A stretch of 64,000 nt of DNA from an uncultured Aquimarina sp. (GTDB lineage Bacteria > Bacteroidota > Bacteroidia > Flavobacteriales > Flavobacteriaceae). Shown here piece by piece: positions 26,711-36,357 of the stretch. Where the stretch lies: assembly GCA_947495425.1 (NCBI GenBank), contig CANLYR010000005.1:62001-126000 (forward strand). Reading direction: 5' to 3'. Numbering within the stretch: position 1 is the first letter of the stretch; each line of letters begins with the position of its first letter. The notes under the pieces were generated by a model. It was not told the origin of the DNA, did not search any database, and was given only the letters and a program-made list of their open reading frames with translations. Position numbers and translations under genes: made by a program.

Positions 26711-27667
26711 ATGGAGCATTTTGAAATTACAGAAACCGAACTTTGGGAATATATCTCGAAAACTGCTGATGATACAACAATCCAGAGCGTAGAACAATGG
26801 ATGGATTCTGCAGATTTCAACGAAGCCTTATTCATCAAAATCACTGCCCTTTACAATCATACTGAAGAACAAAACCCTTCTGTTGAACTAGCAAAAAAAC
26901 GTTTCCGTACTTCTATTCAAAAAAAGACAGTAGCCTGGAAAGAACTACTAAAATATGCTGCCATATTAATCGTACTACTTTCTGGAACATATATCTACAA
27001 TACTATATCCTCAAATAAAAATCAAATTGTGGTACAAACAACTTTTGGTGAACAAAAGAAGATTGATCTACCAGATGGTTCAAGGGTTTGGTTAAATGCT
27101 TCGAGTACATTATCCTATGATGTTAAATCACCAAGAACGCTATACCTCGAAGGAGAAGGTTTTTTTGAAGTTGCAAAAGATACGCTACGCCCCTTTATGG
27201 TGACGACTCCAGATCAGATTACAGTCAAAGCTTTGGGGACTAGTTTTAATGTAAAATCGTACGCAAGTAGCCAAATTACAGAGACGAAACTACGCACGGG
27301 CAAAGTTGAAGTTACTTCTGACACTCATTTTACAGAAAGTATACTCTTGATTCCTGATGAAAAGGTAACCTATAATAAGGGTACAAAAGAAGTAGTGAAA
27401 TCCAAAATGGATAGTAATGAGTCTAGAATTGCCTGGAAAGAAGGACTAATACAATTTGAAAATAAAACCTTTAGAGAAATCGCAATCGATTTAAAAGCTC
27501 AATTTGGCCAACACATCTATTTTAAAAATATAGACATCGCAGCTACCAAATTTACAGGGACATTTAATAAAACAACACCAATATATGAGATTTTTGAGAT
27601 CCTTAAAATTTCAAAAGACTTTACATACAAACTAAACACAGCAACTAATGAGTGGATGATAGAATAA
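26711..27667 (+). CDS. FecR-family anti-sigma factor
   Basis: 318 residues. A cytoplasmic N-terminal ~75 residues (anti-sigma domain), one membrane helix ~77-97 (LLKYAAILIVLLSGTYIYNT), a periplasmic FecR domain ~105-215 (TTFGEQKKIDLPDGSRVWLN, LEGEGFFEVAKD, VKALGTSFNV) and a DUF4974-type C-terminus ~245-318 (FENKTFREIAIDLKAQFG). It relays receptor occupancy to the sigma factor encoded just upstream. Confidence 0.92.
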   Translation: MEHFEITETELWEYISKTADDTTIQSVEQWMDSADFNEALFIKITALYNHTEEQNPSVELAKKRFRTSIQKKTVAWKELLKYAAILIVLLSGTYIYNTISSNKNQIVVQTTFGEQKKIDLPDGSRVWLNASSTLSYDVKSPRTLYLEGEGFFEVAKDTLRPFMVTTPDQITVKALGTSFNVKSYASSQITETKLRTGKVEVTSDTHFTESILLIPDEKVTYNKGTKEVVKSKMDSNESRIAWKEGLIQFENKTFREIAIDLKAQFGQHIYFKNIDIAATKFTGTFNKTTPIYEIFEILKISKDFTYKLNTATNEWMIE

Positions 27668-27719
27668 ACGACCTCTAGACAAGTCTAAAAATATACAAGT
27701 TTCAATTATATAACAAAAA

Positions 27720-27743
27720 GTGGGAAAACTGCCATTTTCCCAC
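27720..27743 (+). promoter_or_regulatory. Hairpin between fecR and receptor gene
   Basis: Perfect 9-bp stem GTGGGAAAA/TTTTCCCAC with a 6-base loop, 58 bp before the receptor start. No T run follows, so it may be an mRNA processing or attenuation structure separating sigma/anti-sigma from receptor expression. Confidence 0.4.
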
Positions 27744-27800
27744 TATACGTGCAAAAAATGCTAATCGCGAAATCAGTATCCATTAACACTATTCAAATTT

Positions 27801-30509
27801 ATGAAAATAAACCTTTTTCAGGACACACTTCGATCAAAAAGAAGTTCAAAAAAAATCATATTTTTAATGAAATTATCTTTCTGTTTTTATCTATTTTTTT
27901 GTTTCCAACTCGTTGCATTTGATGGGTTTTCTCAAAATAATATCACCCTAAATGAAGAAAACAGTACTTTGAAATCAATCATACATAGCATTGAAGAACA
28001 AACAATTTATAATTTTATTCTTAATAACGATGTGATTGATGTAGATCAAAATTTTAGTATTACTGTTTTAGAAAAGGATATCACAGAAAGCCTTAGCTTG
28101 CTTTTTGAGCATTCTACAATTTCATATAAAATTAAGAAAAATCATATTATTCTTTCTCATGTAAAGAATCAACGTAATAATTTTACTGTTAGTGGCACCG
28201 TTACAGATGCCAGCACTGGTGAAACACTTTTGGGCGCCAGTATCATTATAAAAAATACCAACAGAGGTGTGGTTACCAATGAATACGGTTTTTATTCTAT
28301 TACTCTACCAAAAAGCACTTATACTTTTGAAATTTCATACCTGGGATATACTACAAAAGAAATTGAAGTTCAACTGCTACGTGATATGAACATGAAGATA
28401 GAACTACAACTTTCTTTGAGTGAATTAGATGAAATCATACTACAAACAAATCAAAATAATAAAAGCCAAGTAAAGCCAATTTTAGGTGGAACCACAAATT
28501 TAACAACTTCAGAAATAAAAAAATTACCTTCTTTGCTTGGTGAACCAGATATTAGCCGAGCAATTTTAACACAACCGGGAATTAGTAGTGTTGGTGAAGG
28601 AACTAGTGGTTTTAATGTTAGAGGCGGAAATGTAGATCAAAATTTAATCCTACTCGACGAAGCACCCTTATACAATACTTCTCATTTATTTGGTCTGTTT
28701 TCTATTTTTAATACAGATGCTATTAAAGTAATACAATTATACAAAGGCGGAATCCCGGCACGTTTTGGGGGCAGGGCATCATCTGTGCTCGAGATTAGAC
28801 AAAAAGACGGCAATTCAAAAAGAATTAAAGGAGAAGGTGGATTAGGATTATTATTTTCTAGATTTACTATAGAAGGACCTATTAAAAAAGATAAAGTAAG
28901 TTTCTTAGCTTCTGGTAGACGCTCTTATTTTGATTTATTTTTTCCGTTGTTTGACGATATCCGTTTCAAAAAATTTCATTTCTATGATCTTAATACAAAA
29001 CTAACCTGGAATATTAACGAAAATAATAAACTCTACGCTTCAGGTTTTTTTGGTGCCGATGTCATACAATTTGTGCAAGATGATGTTAGTGATGAACCTG
29101 ATGTCACGGCAGATCTTGGCTGGACCAATACTACCGCAACTCTGCGTTGGAATCATACTTTTTCTAATACATTATTTGCGAATATTACAGGTATCTATAG
29201 CAAATACGATTTTGCATTGGGTGTCGAAGAAAATATTGAAGAGGAAGATGTCGAGGGAATTCTTGATAGAGCTATTGAAAATTGGATTTTCAAACCCGAT
29301 TTCACCTATTATCAAAATCTCACGACAACATGGCGATTTGGTCTTTCTGGTAATTTTTATCAATTTATTCCAAAACTTAGAGGTACCAACACCACTCAAC
29401 TTCAAGACTTAGATAAAGAAAAAGCATTAGAACTAGCCGCGTATTTTAGCATCAAAAAAAAATGGAGTACACTGTCATTACAGGCAGGAGTGCGGTCATC
29501 CTGGTTTGCAAATTTTGGAGAAGGTAAAATCGCAATTTACAATCCTGATTTACCACAAACACCAAATACAATTACTGGGCTTAGAAATGTTAAGAATAAT
29601 GAAATATCAAAAAGCTATGCTGGGCTAGAGCCACGAATATCCCTTAAATATGACCTTACTGATAGAAAAGCTTTTAAGGCAGAGTTTAATAGAATGTTTC
29701 AATATATCCATTTAATCTCTAATCAAACGGTAGCTTTGCCAAACGATGTTTGGAAACCAGCTGGAGAGCATATTGCTCCCTTAGAAGTTAATCAACTTTC
29801 TGCGGGATATGCATATGATTCCAAAAATAAAGACTATAATTTTTCGGTAGAAGGGTATTACAAAACATTTGATAACATTATAGAGTATAAAAATGGAGCT
29901 CGGATAGGGGTTTTAGGGGTATTAGGAGTCAATAACAATGTAGAAACCGAAGTTGTACCTGCCAAAGGTTTTTCTTATGGAATAGAATTGGCAGCGCATA
30001 AAAACAAAGGAAAATTAACTGGAAATATAAACTATACCTATGCGGTATCAAAACGAAAAACAACTAGTAAATTTTCTTCAGAACAGATAAATAACGGCGC
30101 ATATTTTCCTTCGAATTTTGATAGACCGCACCTATTTAATATGACTGCAAACTATTCATTATCTAGAACATGGGAGATGGGTGTGTTTTTTACATATCAA
30201 ACGGGAAGACCCATTACACAACCCAACGGAAGGTTTCGTTTTGATAATGCTTCGTTCCTTACCTACTCTGATAGAAATGCCTTTAGAATTCCAAACACAC
30301 ACCGGGCAGACATCTCTTTTACGTATACCCCCATTGGTAATCCTGAAACCAATTGGCAAGGAAGCTGGAATTTTGGAGTTTATAATGTTTACGGACATAA
30401 AAATGCATTTTCGATTAATTCAGTTTTTGACGGTAACACACTAGACACAGGGCAGATCTCTTTTATTGGAGCCCCAATACCTTTTATTTCTTATAATTTT
30501 AAATTTTAA
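27801..30509 (+). CDS. TonB-dependent receptor with STN signalling domain
   Basis: 902 residues. Signal sequence to ~45, STN (secretin/TonB short N-terminal) domain ~48-115 for contact with FecR, carboxypeptidase-like domain ~130-205 (FTVSGTVTDASTGETLLGAS), plug ~225-335 (GTSGFNVRGGNVDQNLILLD; GIPARFGGRASSVLEIRQKD) and a long barrel ending FISYNFKF. Sigma, FecR, receptor and a DUF4249 lipoprotein form one uptake and signalling unit. The substrate is not evident. A long N-terminal extension (KINLFQDTLRSKRSSKK) precedes the hydrophobic signal core. Confidence 0.92.
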   Translation: MKINLFQDTLRSKRSSKKIIFLMKLSFCFYLFFCFQLVAFDGFSQNNITLNEENSTLKSIIHSIEEQTIYNFILNNDVIDVDQNFSITVLEKDITESLSLLFEHSTISYKIKKNHIILSHVKNQRNNFTVSGTVTDASTGETLLGASIIIKNTNRGVVTNEYGFYSITLPKSTYTFEISYLGYTTKEIEVQLLRDMNMKIELQLSLSELDEIILQTNQNNKSQVKPILGGTTNLTTSEIKKLPSLLGEPDISRAILTQPGISSVGEGTSGFNVRGGNVDQNLILLDEAPLYNTSHLFGLFSIFNTDAIKVIQLYKGGIPARFGGRASSVLEIRQKDGNSKRIKGEGGLGLLFSRFTIEGPIKKDKVSFLASGRRSYFDLFFPLFDDIRFKKFHFYDLNTKLTWNINENNKLYASGFFGADVIQFVQDDVSDEPDVTADLGWTNTTATLRWNHTFSNTLFANITGIYSKYDFALGVEENIEEEDVEGILDRAIENWIFKPDFTYYQNLTTTWRFGLSGNFYQFIPKLRGTNTTQLQDLDKEKALELAAYFSIKKKWSTLSLQAGVRSSWFANFGEGKIAIYNPDLPQTPNTITGLRNVKNNEISKSYAGLEPRISLKYDLTDRKAFKAEFNRMFQYIHLISNQTVALPNDVWKPAGEHIAPLEVNQLSAGYAYDSKNKDYNFSVEGYYKTFDNIIEYKNGARIGVLGVLGVNNNVETEVVPAKGFSYGIELAAHKNKGKLTGNINYTYAVSKRKTTSKFSSEQINNGAYFPSNFDRPHLFNMTANYSLSRTWEMGVFFTYQTGRPITQPNGRFRFDNASFLTYSDRNAFRIPNTHRADISFTYTPIGNPETNWQGSWNFGVYNVYGHKNAFSINSVFDGNTLDTGQISFIGAPIPFISYNFKF

Positions 30510-30513
30510 AACC

Positions 30514-31314
30514 ATGAAAAAAAGATATATACTCACATTAGCGGCTGCAATAGTACTAATATCAGGCTGTATCGACGAGATTTCTCCAGATTTTGAATTT
30601 GAAGAGCAAGTATTTATTTCTGGACTCCTTACCAACGAAACCGGTTTTGTATCAGTTAGTATTCAAAAAACAGTAGCAGTAACCGATACCACTTTTAATG
30701 CTGTTAAAGACGCTCGTGTATCTTTATTTACAAGAAATACATCGGATACTGTTTCACTAGTTTCAGATTCGTTTGAGGTTACAGAAAAAGGGTATACCTC
30801 TTCAGAAATAATTACACCTATCATTGGAAACGCCTATTGGATCGAAGTGACGTTACAAGATCAAACAATGCTTAGATCAGAAGAAGAAATTTTAAATCCA
30901 CCAATCTCGATTACAGATATGGTAAAAACGAATAACACGGTTCGAATTAGATTTTCAGACCCGATCGAAGAACAAAATTTTTATATAACTCGAATAGAGG
31001 TTCTTAAAGATGGCGAACTAATTTCTAATAATGTAGATGTTTTTAGTGATGTCATTAGAAATGACAATTCAGAAATATTTCTTGATATTAGTGGTGTAAG
31101 TACTGGTAATACTGTAAGAACCCGTATTTATAATATTAACTTTAATACGTTTCAGTTTTATCTCAATGTATTTGGAGGAGAAAATGATCTGGGGTTATCG
31201 TCATTATTCTTACCCGTAGACGTTGTAGGCAATGTTACCAATACTACCATTAATGAATTGGCACTTGGTAATTTTGGTATAGCAGGATTTAGCACTATGA
31301 CTACTAATTTCTAG
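30514..31314 (+). CDS. DUF4249 outer-membrane lipoprotein
   Basis: 266 residues from ATG 30514, 4 bp after the receptor stop. Lipoprotein signal ILTLAAAIVLISGC. The pattern (EEQVFISGLLTNETGFVSVS; VKDARVSLFTRN; NAYWIEVTLQD; ILNPPISITDM) is that of DUF4249 proteins, regular partners of STN-bearing receptors in Flavobacteriia and thought to act like SusD lids. It is at the short end of the family (often 270-400 residues). Confidence 0.85.
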   Translation: MKKRYILTLAAAIVLISGCIDEISPDFEFEEQVFISGLLTNETGFVSVSIQKTVAVTDTTFNAVKDARVSLFTRNTSDTVSLVSDSFEVTEKGYTSSEIITPIIGNAYWIEVTLQDQTMLRSEEEILNPPISITDMVKTNNTVRIRFSDPIEEQNFYITRIEVLKDGELISNNVDVFSDVIRNDNSEIFLDISGVSTGNTVRTRIYNINFNTFQFYLNVFGGENDLGLSSLFLPVDVVGNVTNTTINELALGNFGIAGFSTMTTNF

Positions 31315-32003
31315 GTTGTAGTATGCATGTTTTTTTAAGTGCTACACTGGCAACTGTATTAATTTGATGTACTTCTGCACTAGGGCTGCCGCGTGTACAT
31401 AACTTTATTGCCAATAATGAGAACAAAAACCAGTCAATCTGGAAAGGGTGCATGCACGCATTATTATCATTTTCAACCTATTAAAACTATACAATTAAAC
31501 CGTAGTATTTATAGAATCTATTGCTTTGTATTTTGAAACATCAACCCCTACCGTCTCGCTATGGGCGGGACACCTTCCCCCGCCGGTGGCGGGGAAGGAA
31601 CATAAAAAACTTAAATTATTTGTATACAAACGGTAGGTACTAGGGGGAAGTGTACCTCAATAAACTGAGTAGAACTATCAGACCATTGGTTTCTAATTAA
31701 ATACCACAGAAGGTTCTAAAAAGCAAGTGTGTGCTGCACCTTGAGACATTAGATTAAAATTACTTGAGCTGGATTTAACAAATGACCTTTGGGCAAGTTT
31801 TAGTGATAATCAAAAAAAAAACTTTGAACGTAAAGCAAACCGGATCGATGTATTCGGATATCATTTATAACGCAAAAAACATTACTATCAAGAATTTTAA
31901 GTATTAGATTATAAGACTGGCTTGTTTTATTGAGTTAATTAAATATCGAATTGCACTACATATACATAACTAAACCCGATACCTTGCCATATCTTAAAAT
32001 TTT
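31315..32003. other. 689-bp gap with repeat structures and possible gene relics
   Basis: Holds a GTGCATGCAC palindrome near 31448, a GC-rich hairpin nested in an inverted repeat (31547-31637, listed separately), and an ATG-less open stretch 31745-31870 whose 41 codons end ANRIDVFGYHL. That stretch could be the tail of a lost gene, but I do not recognise it. Base composition is patchy, with GC-rich islands unlike its surroundings. Confidence 0.5.
31547..31637. repeat. MITE-like element with 8-bp inverted ends and GC-rich hairpin
   Basis: Ends CCTACCGT (31547-31554) and ACGGTAGG (31630-31637) are perfect inverted repeats 75 bp apart. Inside, CCTTCCCCCGCC (31573-31584) and GGCGGGGAAGG (31588-31598) form a strong hairpin with one bulged C and a GGT loop. 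This looks like a small non-autonomous or REP-type repeat rather than a terminator, as no T run follows. Confidence 0.45.
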
Positions 32004-33011
32004 ATGATGTTGTCCACCAAGAATAATTTACTGTTTTCTGAAAACGAAACTAATTCATACACATCGATTCTTGATTCGATTGGTGAAACGCCACTTATTT
32101 CATTAAAACGTCTTAATACATCAACCGGACTCAAAATTTACGGAAAGATGGAGAATTTTAATCCAGGTGGTAGTATAAAAGATAGAACGTCTAAAGAAAT
32201 TCTTTTAAAAGCTCTTGAACTTGGAACTGTTTCAAAAGGAGATACTATTATCGAATCCAGCAGTGGTAATATGGCTATTGGATTAGCACAAGCTTGTCTC
32301 TTTTATGGGTTGCAGCTTATCGTTGTTGTAGACCCAAAAGCAAATCAACATACGCTCAAAATTATAAAAGCGTATGGTGCTAAAATTTCTACCGTAGATA
32401 AACCTTTAGAAAGCGGAGGGTATCTTGCTGCCCGATTAAAAAGAGTGCAAGAATTGCTATCCGATACCCCTGATAGTTTCTGGACAAATCAATATGGCAA
32501 CGTTGAGAATCCATTGACACATTTGACTACTATGAGAGAGATTAAGGAATCATTAAAAAGGGATCCGGATTATATTTTCGTAGCAACTAGTACTTGTGGC
32601 ACACTAATGGGATGTGCAGAATATATTCACCTTAATAATTTAAGTACCAAGGTAATAGCCGTGGATGCTAAAGGCAGCGTAATTTTTGGTCAACAATCAA
32701 AGCCCAGATTAATTCCCGGACATGGAGCAGGCCTAGCCTCTCAATTTTTAGATACTTCAAAAATTTCAAAGGCTGTTCTCGTTTCAGACTTAGAATGTGT
32801 ACAAGGATGCCATCATCTTCTTAAAAATGAAGCTATCTTGGCAGGAGGCTCTTCTGGTGGGGTTATATCAGCGCTTTATAAATCACTAAATTATATACCC
32901 AAAGGCAGCGTATGCGTGATCATGATTTGTGATCGAGGAGAGCGGTATCTGGACACCATTTACAATGCTACCTGGGTTCATAAACATTTTCCTATGGCTA
33001 CCAAAGTATAA
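32004..33011 (+). CDS. SbnA-like PLP enzyme (cysteine synthase family)
   Basis: 335 residues, fold-type II PLP enzyme. NPGGSIKDR holds the PLP lysine (Lys59); ESSSGNMAIGLAQ and GGSSGGVISAL are phosphate/substrate loops. The words VVVDPKANQ, ATSTCGTLMGC, AVDAKGSVIFG and RLIPGHGAG match SbnA, which joins O-phosphoserine and glutamate on the way to 2,3-diaminopropionate, rather than ordinary CysK. First gene of a four-gene operon with a FAD/NAD(P)-binding protein and a Y4yA-type enzyme. No SbnB homologue is present, so the next step must differ from staphyloferrin B biosynthesis. Confidence 0.82.
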   Translation: MMLSTKNNLLFSENETNSYTSILDSIGETPLISLKRLNTSTGLKIYGKMENFNPGGSIKDRTSKEILLKALELGTVSKGDTIIESSSGNMAIGLAQACLFYGLQLIVVVDPKANQHTLKIIKAYGAKISTVDKPLESGGYLAARLKRVQELLSDTPDSFWTNQYGNVENPLTHLTTMREIKESLKRDPDYIFVATSTCGTLMGCAEYIHLNNLSTKVIAVDAKGSVIFGQQSKPRLIPGHGAGLASQFLDTSKISKAVLVSDLECVQGCHHLLKNEAILAGGSSGGVISALYKSLNYIPKGSVCVIMICDRGERYLDTIYNATWVHKHFPMATKV

Positions 33012-33018
33012 AAAGACT

Positions 33019-34872
33019 ATGCATACTATTATGGAGATATCAAAAACGGCAATTCATTTCGCAGTTGTAGGATTTGGTCCTAAAGGTCTTTATGCCTTTG
33101 AAAGACTGTTAGCCGAAATTAAAATGGCACATCTAGAGTATCCGATTACCATCCATTTATTTAATAAAAATATTCATTTTGGTGCTGGTGATATATATCG
33201 AACAGATCAGCCAGACTATTTAAAAATGAATTATGCAAATCGATTCATTACGCTATGGAATATTGAAGGAACCCCACCCATTCTTACTGATGCACTACGG
33301 TTTTCTGATTGGTTGATGTTGCACGGCGAATACTCATATGATCAAATTGATAACCAATGCGAATCCAGAGCTACGGTAGGTACATATTTAGAATTTTACT
33401 TCAATCAACTTTGTGATCATCTACCAAACCATGTAACTGTTGAAAAACATATACAAACTGTTTATAACATACACCAATCTGGCAATCAACATTTTCTAGA
33501 AGTTCATGGTGCAGATGGTGACACCGTTCTACCTATGCCTTTTTCTTATATAATGTTAACTACAGGTCATTCAGAGATATGTTGTGATGCGATATCAAGA
33601 GCAAGCAAAAATTCTGAAATTCCTTTCATTTATCCTGTAGAAAAACAGTTAGCACATATTAATGCAGGAGCACAAGTTGCGATCAAAGGCTTTGGGCTAA
33701 CAGCTATTGATGCGATTTTAGCACTTACTGAAGGTAAAGGAGGCTACTTTATTTCTAATAATAATCAAGAACTAATATACACTCCTAGTGGTCTTGAGGT
33801 TGATAAAATTGCCGTCTATTCTACTTCTGGATACCCCATGATACCCCGGGCAACGTCTATAAATCCTTCTTCAGAGGGTTACCCAAGCTATTTCGAAGCC
33901 TATGCAGAGAGCATACTGGCACGTAAACATCGTAATCCGTTAGATTTTGAATCAGAACTACTACCACTAATACAACAAGATATCCAATTTACATATTACC
34001 GTGTAGTATTTGAAAAATACGGTCAGGTCTTAGAATACAAAAATAATTTTGATGAAGTTTTACATCAAATTTCCAATTTTCATATCCAAAACCCCCATCT
34101 TCCTATTTTTTCTAGTAATTCAATTTTACACCCTTCATTTGATGTCACCTATGGGATGCATACTGGTATAGAGCACTATTTAAGGTCGACACTACAAGAG
34201 ATTAGCAGCACCCTAAGTCCGTTTGCCGTTGCAGCTTCTGTTTGGAGACGAATTAGTAACACTTTCAATACAATATATCAATTTGGTGGGTTATTACCGC
34301 ATTCTCAAAAAAAATTCGATACTTATTATTTTGGATTATTTAATAGGGTTTCATACGGACCTCCTGATACCAATATGAAAAAAATACTAGCGCTTTCTGA
34401 ATGTGGTATTCTGGATTTCACTTTCATTAAAAATCCAGAAGTTCTAAGAATCGATAACACTTTTAGACTAATTAATCACGAAGAATTAAAAAGTGAAACG
34501 TTTCAATTTCACATTGATGCTAGAATTCCCAGGAGTAGTACCGAAAACATGGGAAGGTTATACAGTAATCTTTGTGCTTCTGGTTTGGCTAAACCCTACC
34601 GTAATTTTATTACTGGTGCTTCTTATGAGACTGGTGGGATCGCAATCAATCATGAGGGGAATATTATTGACAACAATGGCAATCCTAACAAAAAAATAAG
34701 TGTCTATGGTACACCCACAGAAGGTATAACATTTGACAATGATACCTTATCTCGAAATAGAAATGATTTTGGTTCAGTTTGGGCCAAGAATAGTATACAA
34801 CATTTAGAAATTAGTACTAAAAGAAGTCTAGAAAACAAAGGTGTCGATTTAGAAACAAATCATAGTATATAG
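33019..34872 (+). CDS. FAD/NAD(P)-binding oxidoreductase (COG4529-like)
   Basis: 618 residues from ATG 33019, 7 bp after the previous stop; the frame is open upstream, overlapping that gene, but this start (or the ATG 12 bp later) fits better. N-terminal dinucleotide fold FAVVGFGPKGLYAFERLL, a second one at ~210 (VAIKGFGLTAIDAILALTEG). It resembles the FAD-NAD(P)-binding family of uncharacterised proteins. In this operon it may oxidise or hydroxylate the SbnA-type product, replacing the NAD-dependent SbnB. That role is inference. Confidence 0.75.
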   Translation: MHTIMEISKTAIHFAVVGFGPKGLYAFERLLAEIKMAHLEYPITIHLFNKNIHFGAGDIYRTDQPDYLKMNYANRFITLWNIEGTPPILTDALRFSDWLMLHGEYSYDQIDNQCESRATVGTYLEFYFNQLCDHLPNHVTVEKHIQTVYNIHQSGNQHFLEVHGADGDTVLPMPFSYIMLTTGHSEICCDAISRASKNSEIPFIYPVEKQLAHINAGAQVAIKGFGLTAIDAILALTEGKGGYFISNNNQELIYTPSGLEVDKIAVYSTSGYPMIPRATSINPSSEGYPSYFEAYAESILARKHRNPLDFESELLPLIQQDIQFTYYRVVFEKYGQVLEYKNNFDEVLHQISNFHIQNPHLPIFSSNSILHPSFDVTYGMHTGIEHYLRSTLQEISSTLSPFAVAASVWRRISNTFNTIYQFGGLLPHSQKKFDTYYFGLFNRVSYGPPDTNMKKILALSECGILDFTFIKNPEVLRIDNTFRLINHEELKSETFQFHIDARIPRSSTENMGRLYSNLCASGLAKPYRNFITGASYETGGIAINHEGNIIDNNGNPNKKISVYGTPTEGITFDNDTLSRNRNDFGSVWAKNSIQHLEISTKRSLENKGVDLETNHSI

Positions 34873-34930
34873 ACAAGATCAAATCAAAAAAAATCAGTGT
34901 TACAATATATATAAACAGCATACAAACATT

Positions 34931-36337
34931 ATGAGTTTACCAAAGCTTACCCCACGAACATCTTCCTGGATGCATGAGATTATAGAGGATGTATCCTTAC
35001 AACAACAACTACTCAGCACTTATGGATCTCCAATAAATTTGCACCATTTACCATCATTCGATCATAATATTCAAACATTCAAAAATTGCTTAGATGCTTA
35101 TAATATAAATTACCAAATCTTCTACGCCAGAAAAGCTAATAAGTGTAAATCTTTGGTAGCGCGCTCCTTTTTGAACAAAATAGGTGTAGATACTGCGAGT
35201 CTACGCGAATTAGAGGAATGTATATCGTTGGGAATTCCATCTAAATATTTGGTAGTGACGGCGGCTATCAAAAATGAAGAATTAATCACATACGCCATCA
35301 AAAATGATGTGCTTATTATTCTAGACAACGATGATGAAGTCACATTAACAGTAAACATTGCAAAAGGGCTAAAAAAGAAAGCAATTGTTGGGTTTAGAGT
35401 TAGTGGTTTTCTACACAACAACACGAAACTGAAAAGTAGATTTGGATTTGACATGGATATGATACGCCAGTATATCAAATCAAAAATATTTCAATTTATT
35501 ACTTCTGGCAATCTAGAGGTGCAAGGGTTTCATTTTCATTTAGATGGGTATAGCACGTCAGAACGAGGCAATGCCATTCATCAGATATTAAATAGTATAG
35601 AAGAGCTCGAGGCTCTGGGTCTAAACTTCAAATTTATAGATATCGGTGGTGGGATCTTGATGAACTATCTACAATCAAGCACAGAATGGAATCGATTTAA
35701 GCAACATCTGCAAAATGCTGTCAAAGGAGTGAGTCCTCCAATAACATATAATAATAATGGGCTGGGGTATCATCTTGTTGATAAGAAAGTGTTGGGAGAA
35801 TTATCTACATATCCTTTTTATAATGAAAATTCGACAGTGACATTTTTAGCTGCAGTACTTAATAAACCCAACCAAAGCGGCGAAACCGTAGCAAAGAGAT
35901 TACAGAGATCAAATATTGAGCTTAGATTAGAACCTGGTCGCTCCCTTTTAGATCAAGTAGGTATGACTATCGCTAAAGTAGCTTTCAGAAAACAAAATGC
36001 AGCGCAAGAATATTTGATAGGTCTCGAAATGAATATGAGTCAAATGGCTAGTTCTAGTGCTGATTTTTTATTAGATCCCTTTGTGAGTTATCAACAAGAG
36101 CCCGATAATGATGATGCGTCTGTAGGCGTATTTTTTACAGGAGCATATTGTCTGGAGAGGGATATCCTACTGAAAAGAAAGATTGAAATAAATAAAATCC
36201 CAGAGATCGGCGATACGGTAAGTTTTGTGAATACTGCAGGTTATATGATGCACTTTTTTGAGACCGAAGCACATTTATTTCAGCTTTCGCAAAACCTAAT
36301 TATTGATAAAAATATCGAAAAAATCACACCCGACTAA
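34931..36337 (+). CDS. Y4yA-like PLP-dependent enzyme (decarboxylase fold III)
   Basis: 468 residues, alanine racemase/ornithine-DAP decarboxylase fold. IFYARKANK carries the PLP lysine (Lys68) in place of the usual YAVKAN; GFHFHLDGYS, FIDIGGG and LRLEPGRSLLD are cofactor and substrate motifs, and TGAYCLERD near the C-terminus supplies the second-subunit residues. It resembles the Y4yA family, relatives of diaminopimelate and SbnH-type decarboxylases. 58 bp after the oxidoreductase gene. Probably decarboxylates a modified amino acid made by its neighbours; substrate unknown. Confidence 0.8.
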   Translation: MSLPKLTPRTSSWMHEIIEDVSLQQQLLSTYGSPINLHHLPSFDHNIQTFKNCLDAYNINYQIFYARKANKCKSLVARSFLNKIGVDTASLRELEECISLGIPSKYLVVTAAIKNEELITYAIKNDVLIILDNDDEVTLTVNIAKGLKKKAIVGFRVSGFLHNNTKLKSRFGFDMDMIRQYIKSKIFQFITSGNLEVQGFHFHLDGYSTSERGNAIHQILNSIEELEALGLNFKFIDIGGGILMNYLQSSTEWNRFKQHLQNAVKGVSPPITYNNNGLGYHLVDKKVLGELSTYPFYNENSTVTFLAAVLNKPNQSGETVAKRLQRSNIELRLEPGRSLLDQVGMTIAKVAFRKQNAAQEYLIGLEMNMSQMASSSADFLLDPFVSYQQEPDNDDASVGVFFTGAYCLERDILLKRKIEINKIPEIGDTVSFVNTAGYMMHFFETEAHLFQLSQNLIIDKNIEKITPD

Positions 36338-36357
36338 TTTTAAATTAATACACAGTT

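Noticed and set aside
29050-29412. 120-codon plus-strand frame inside the STN receptor
   Set aside because: Shadow of the receptor gene in another frame.
32929-33018. Upstream extension of the FAD/NAD(P)-binding gene overlapping the SbnA-like gene
   Set aside because: The extension has no conserved sequence; ATG 33019 lies 7 bp after the previous stop and precedes the dinucleotide fold closely.
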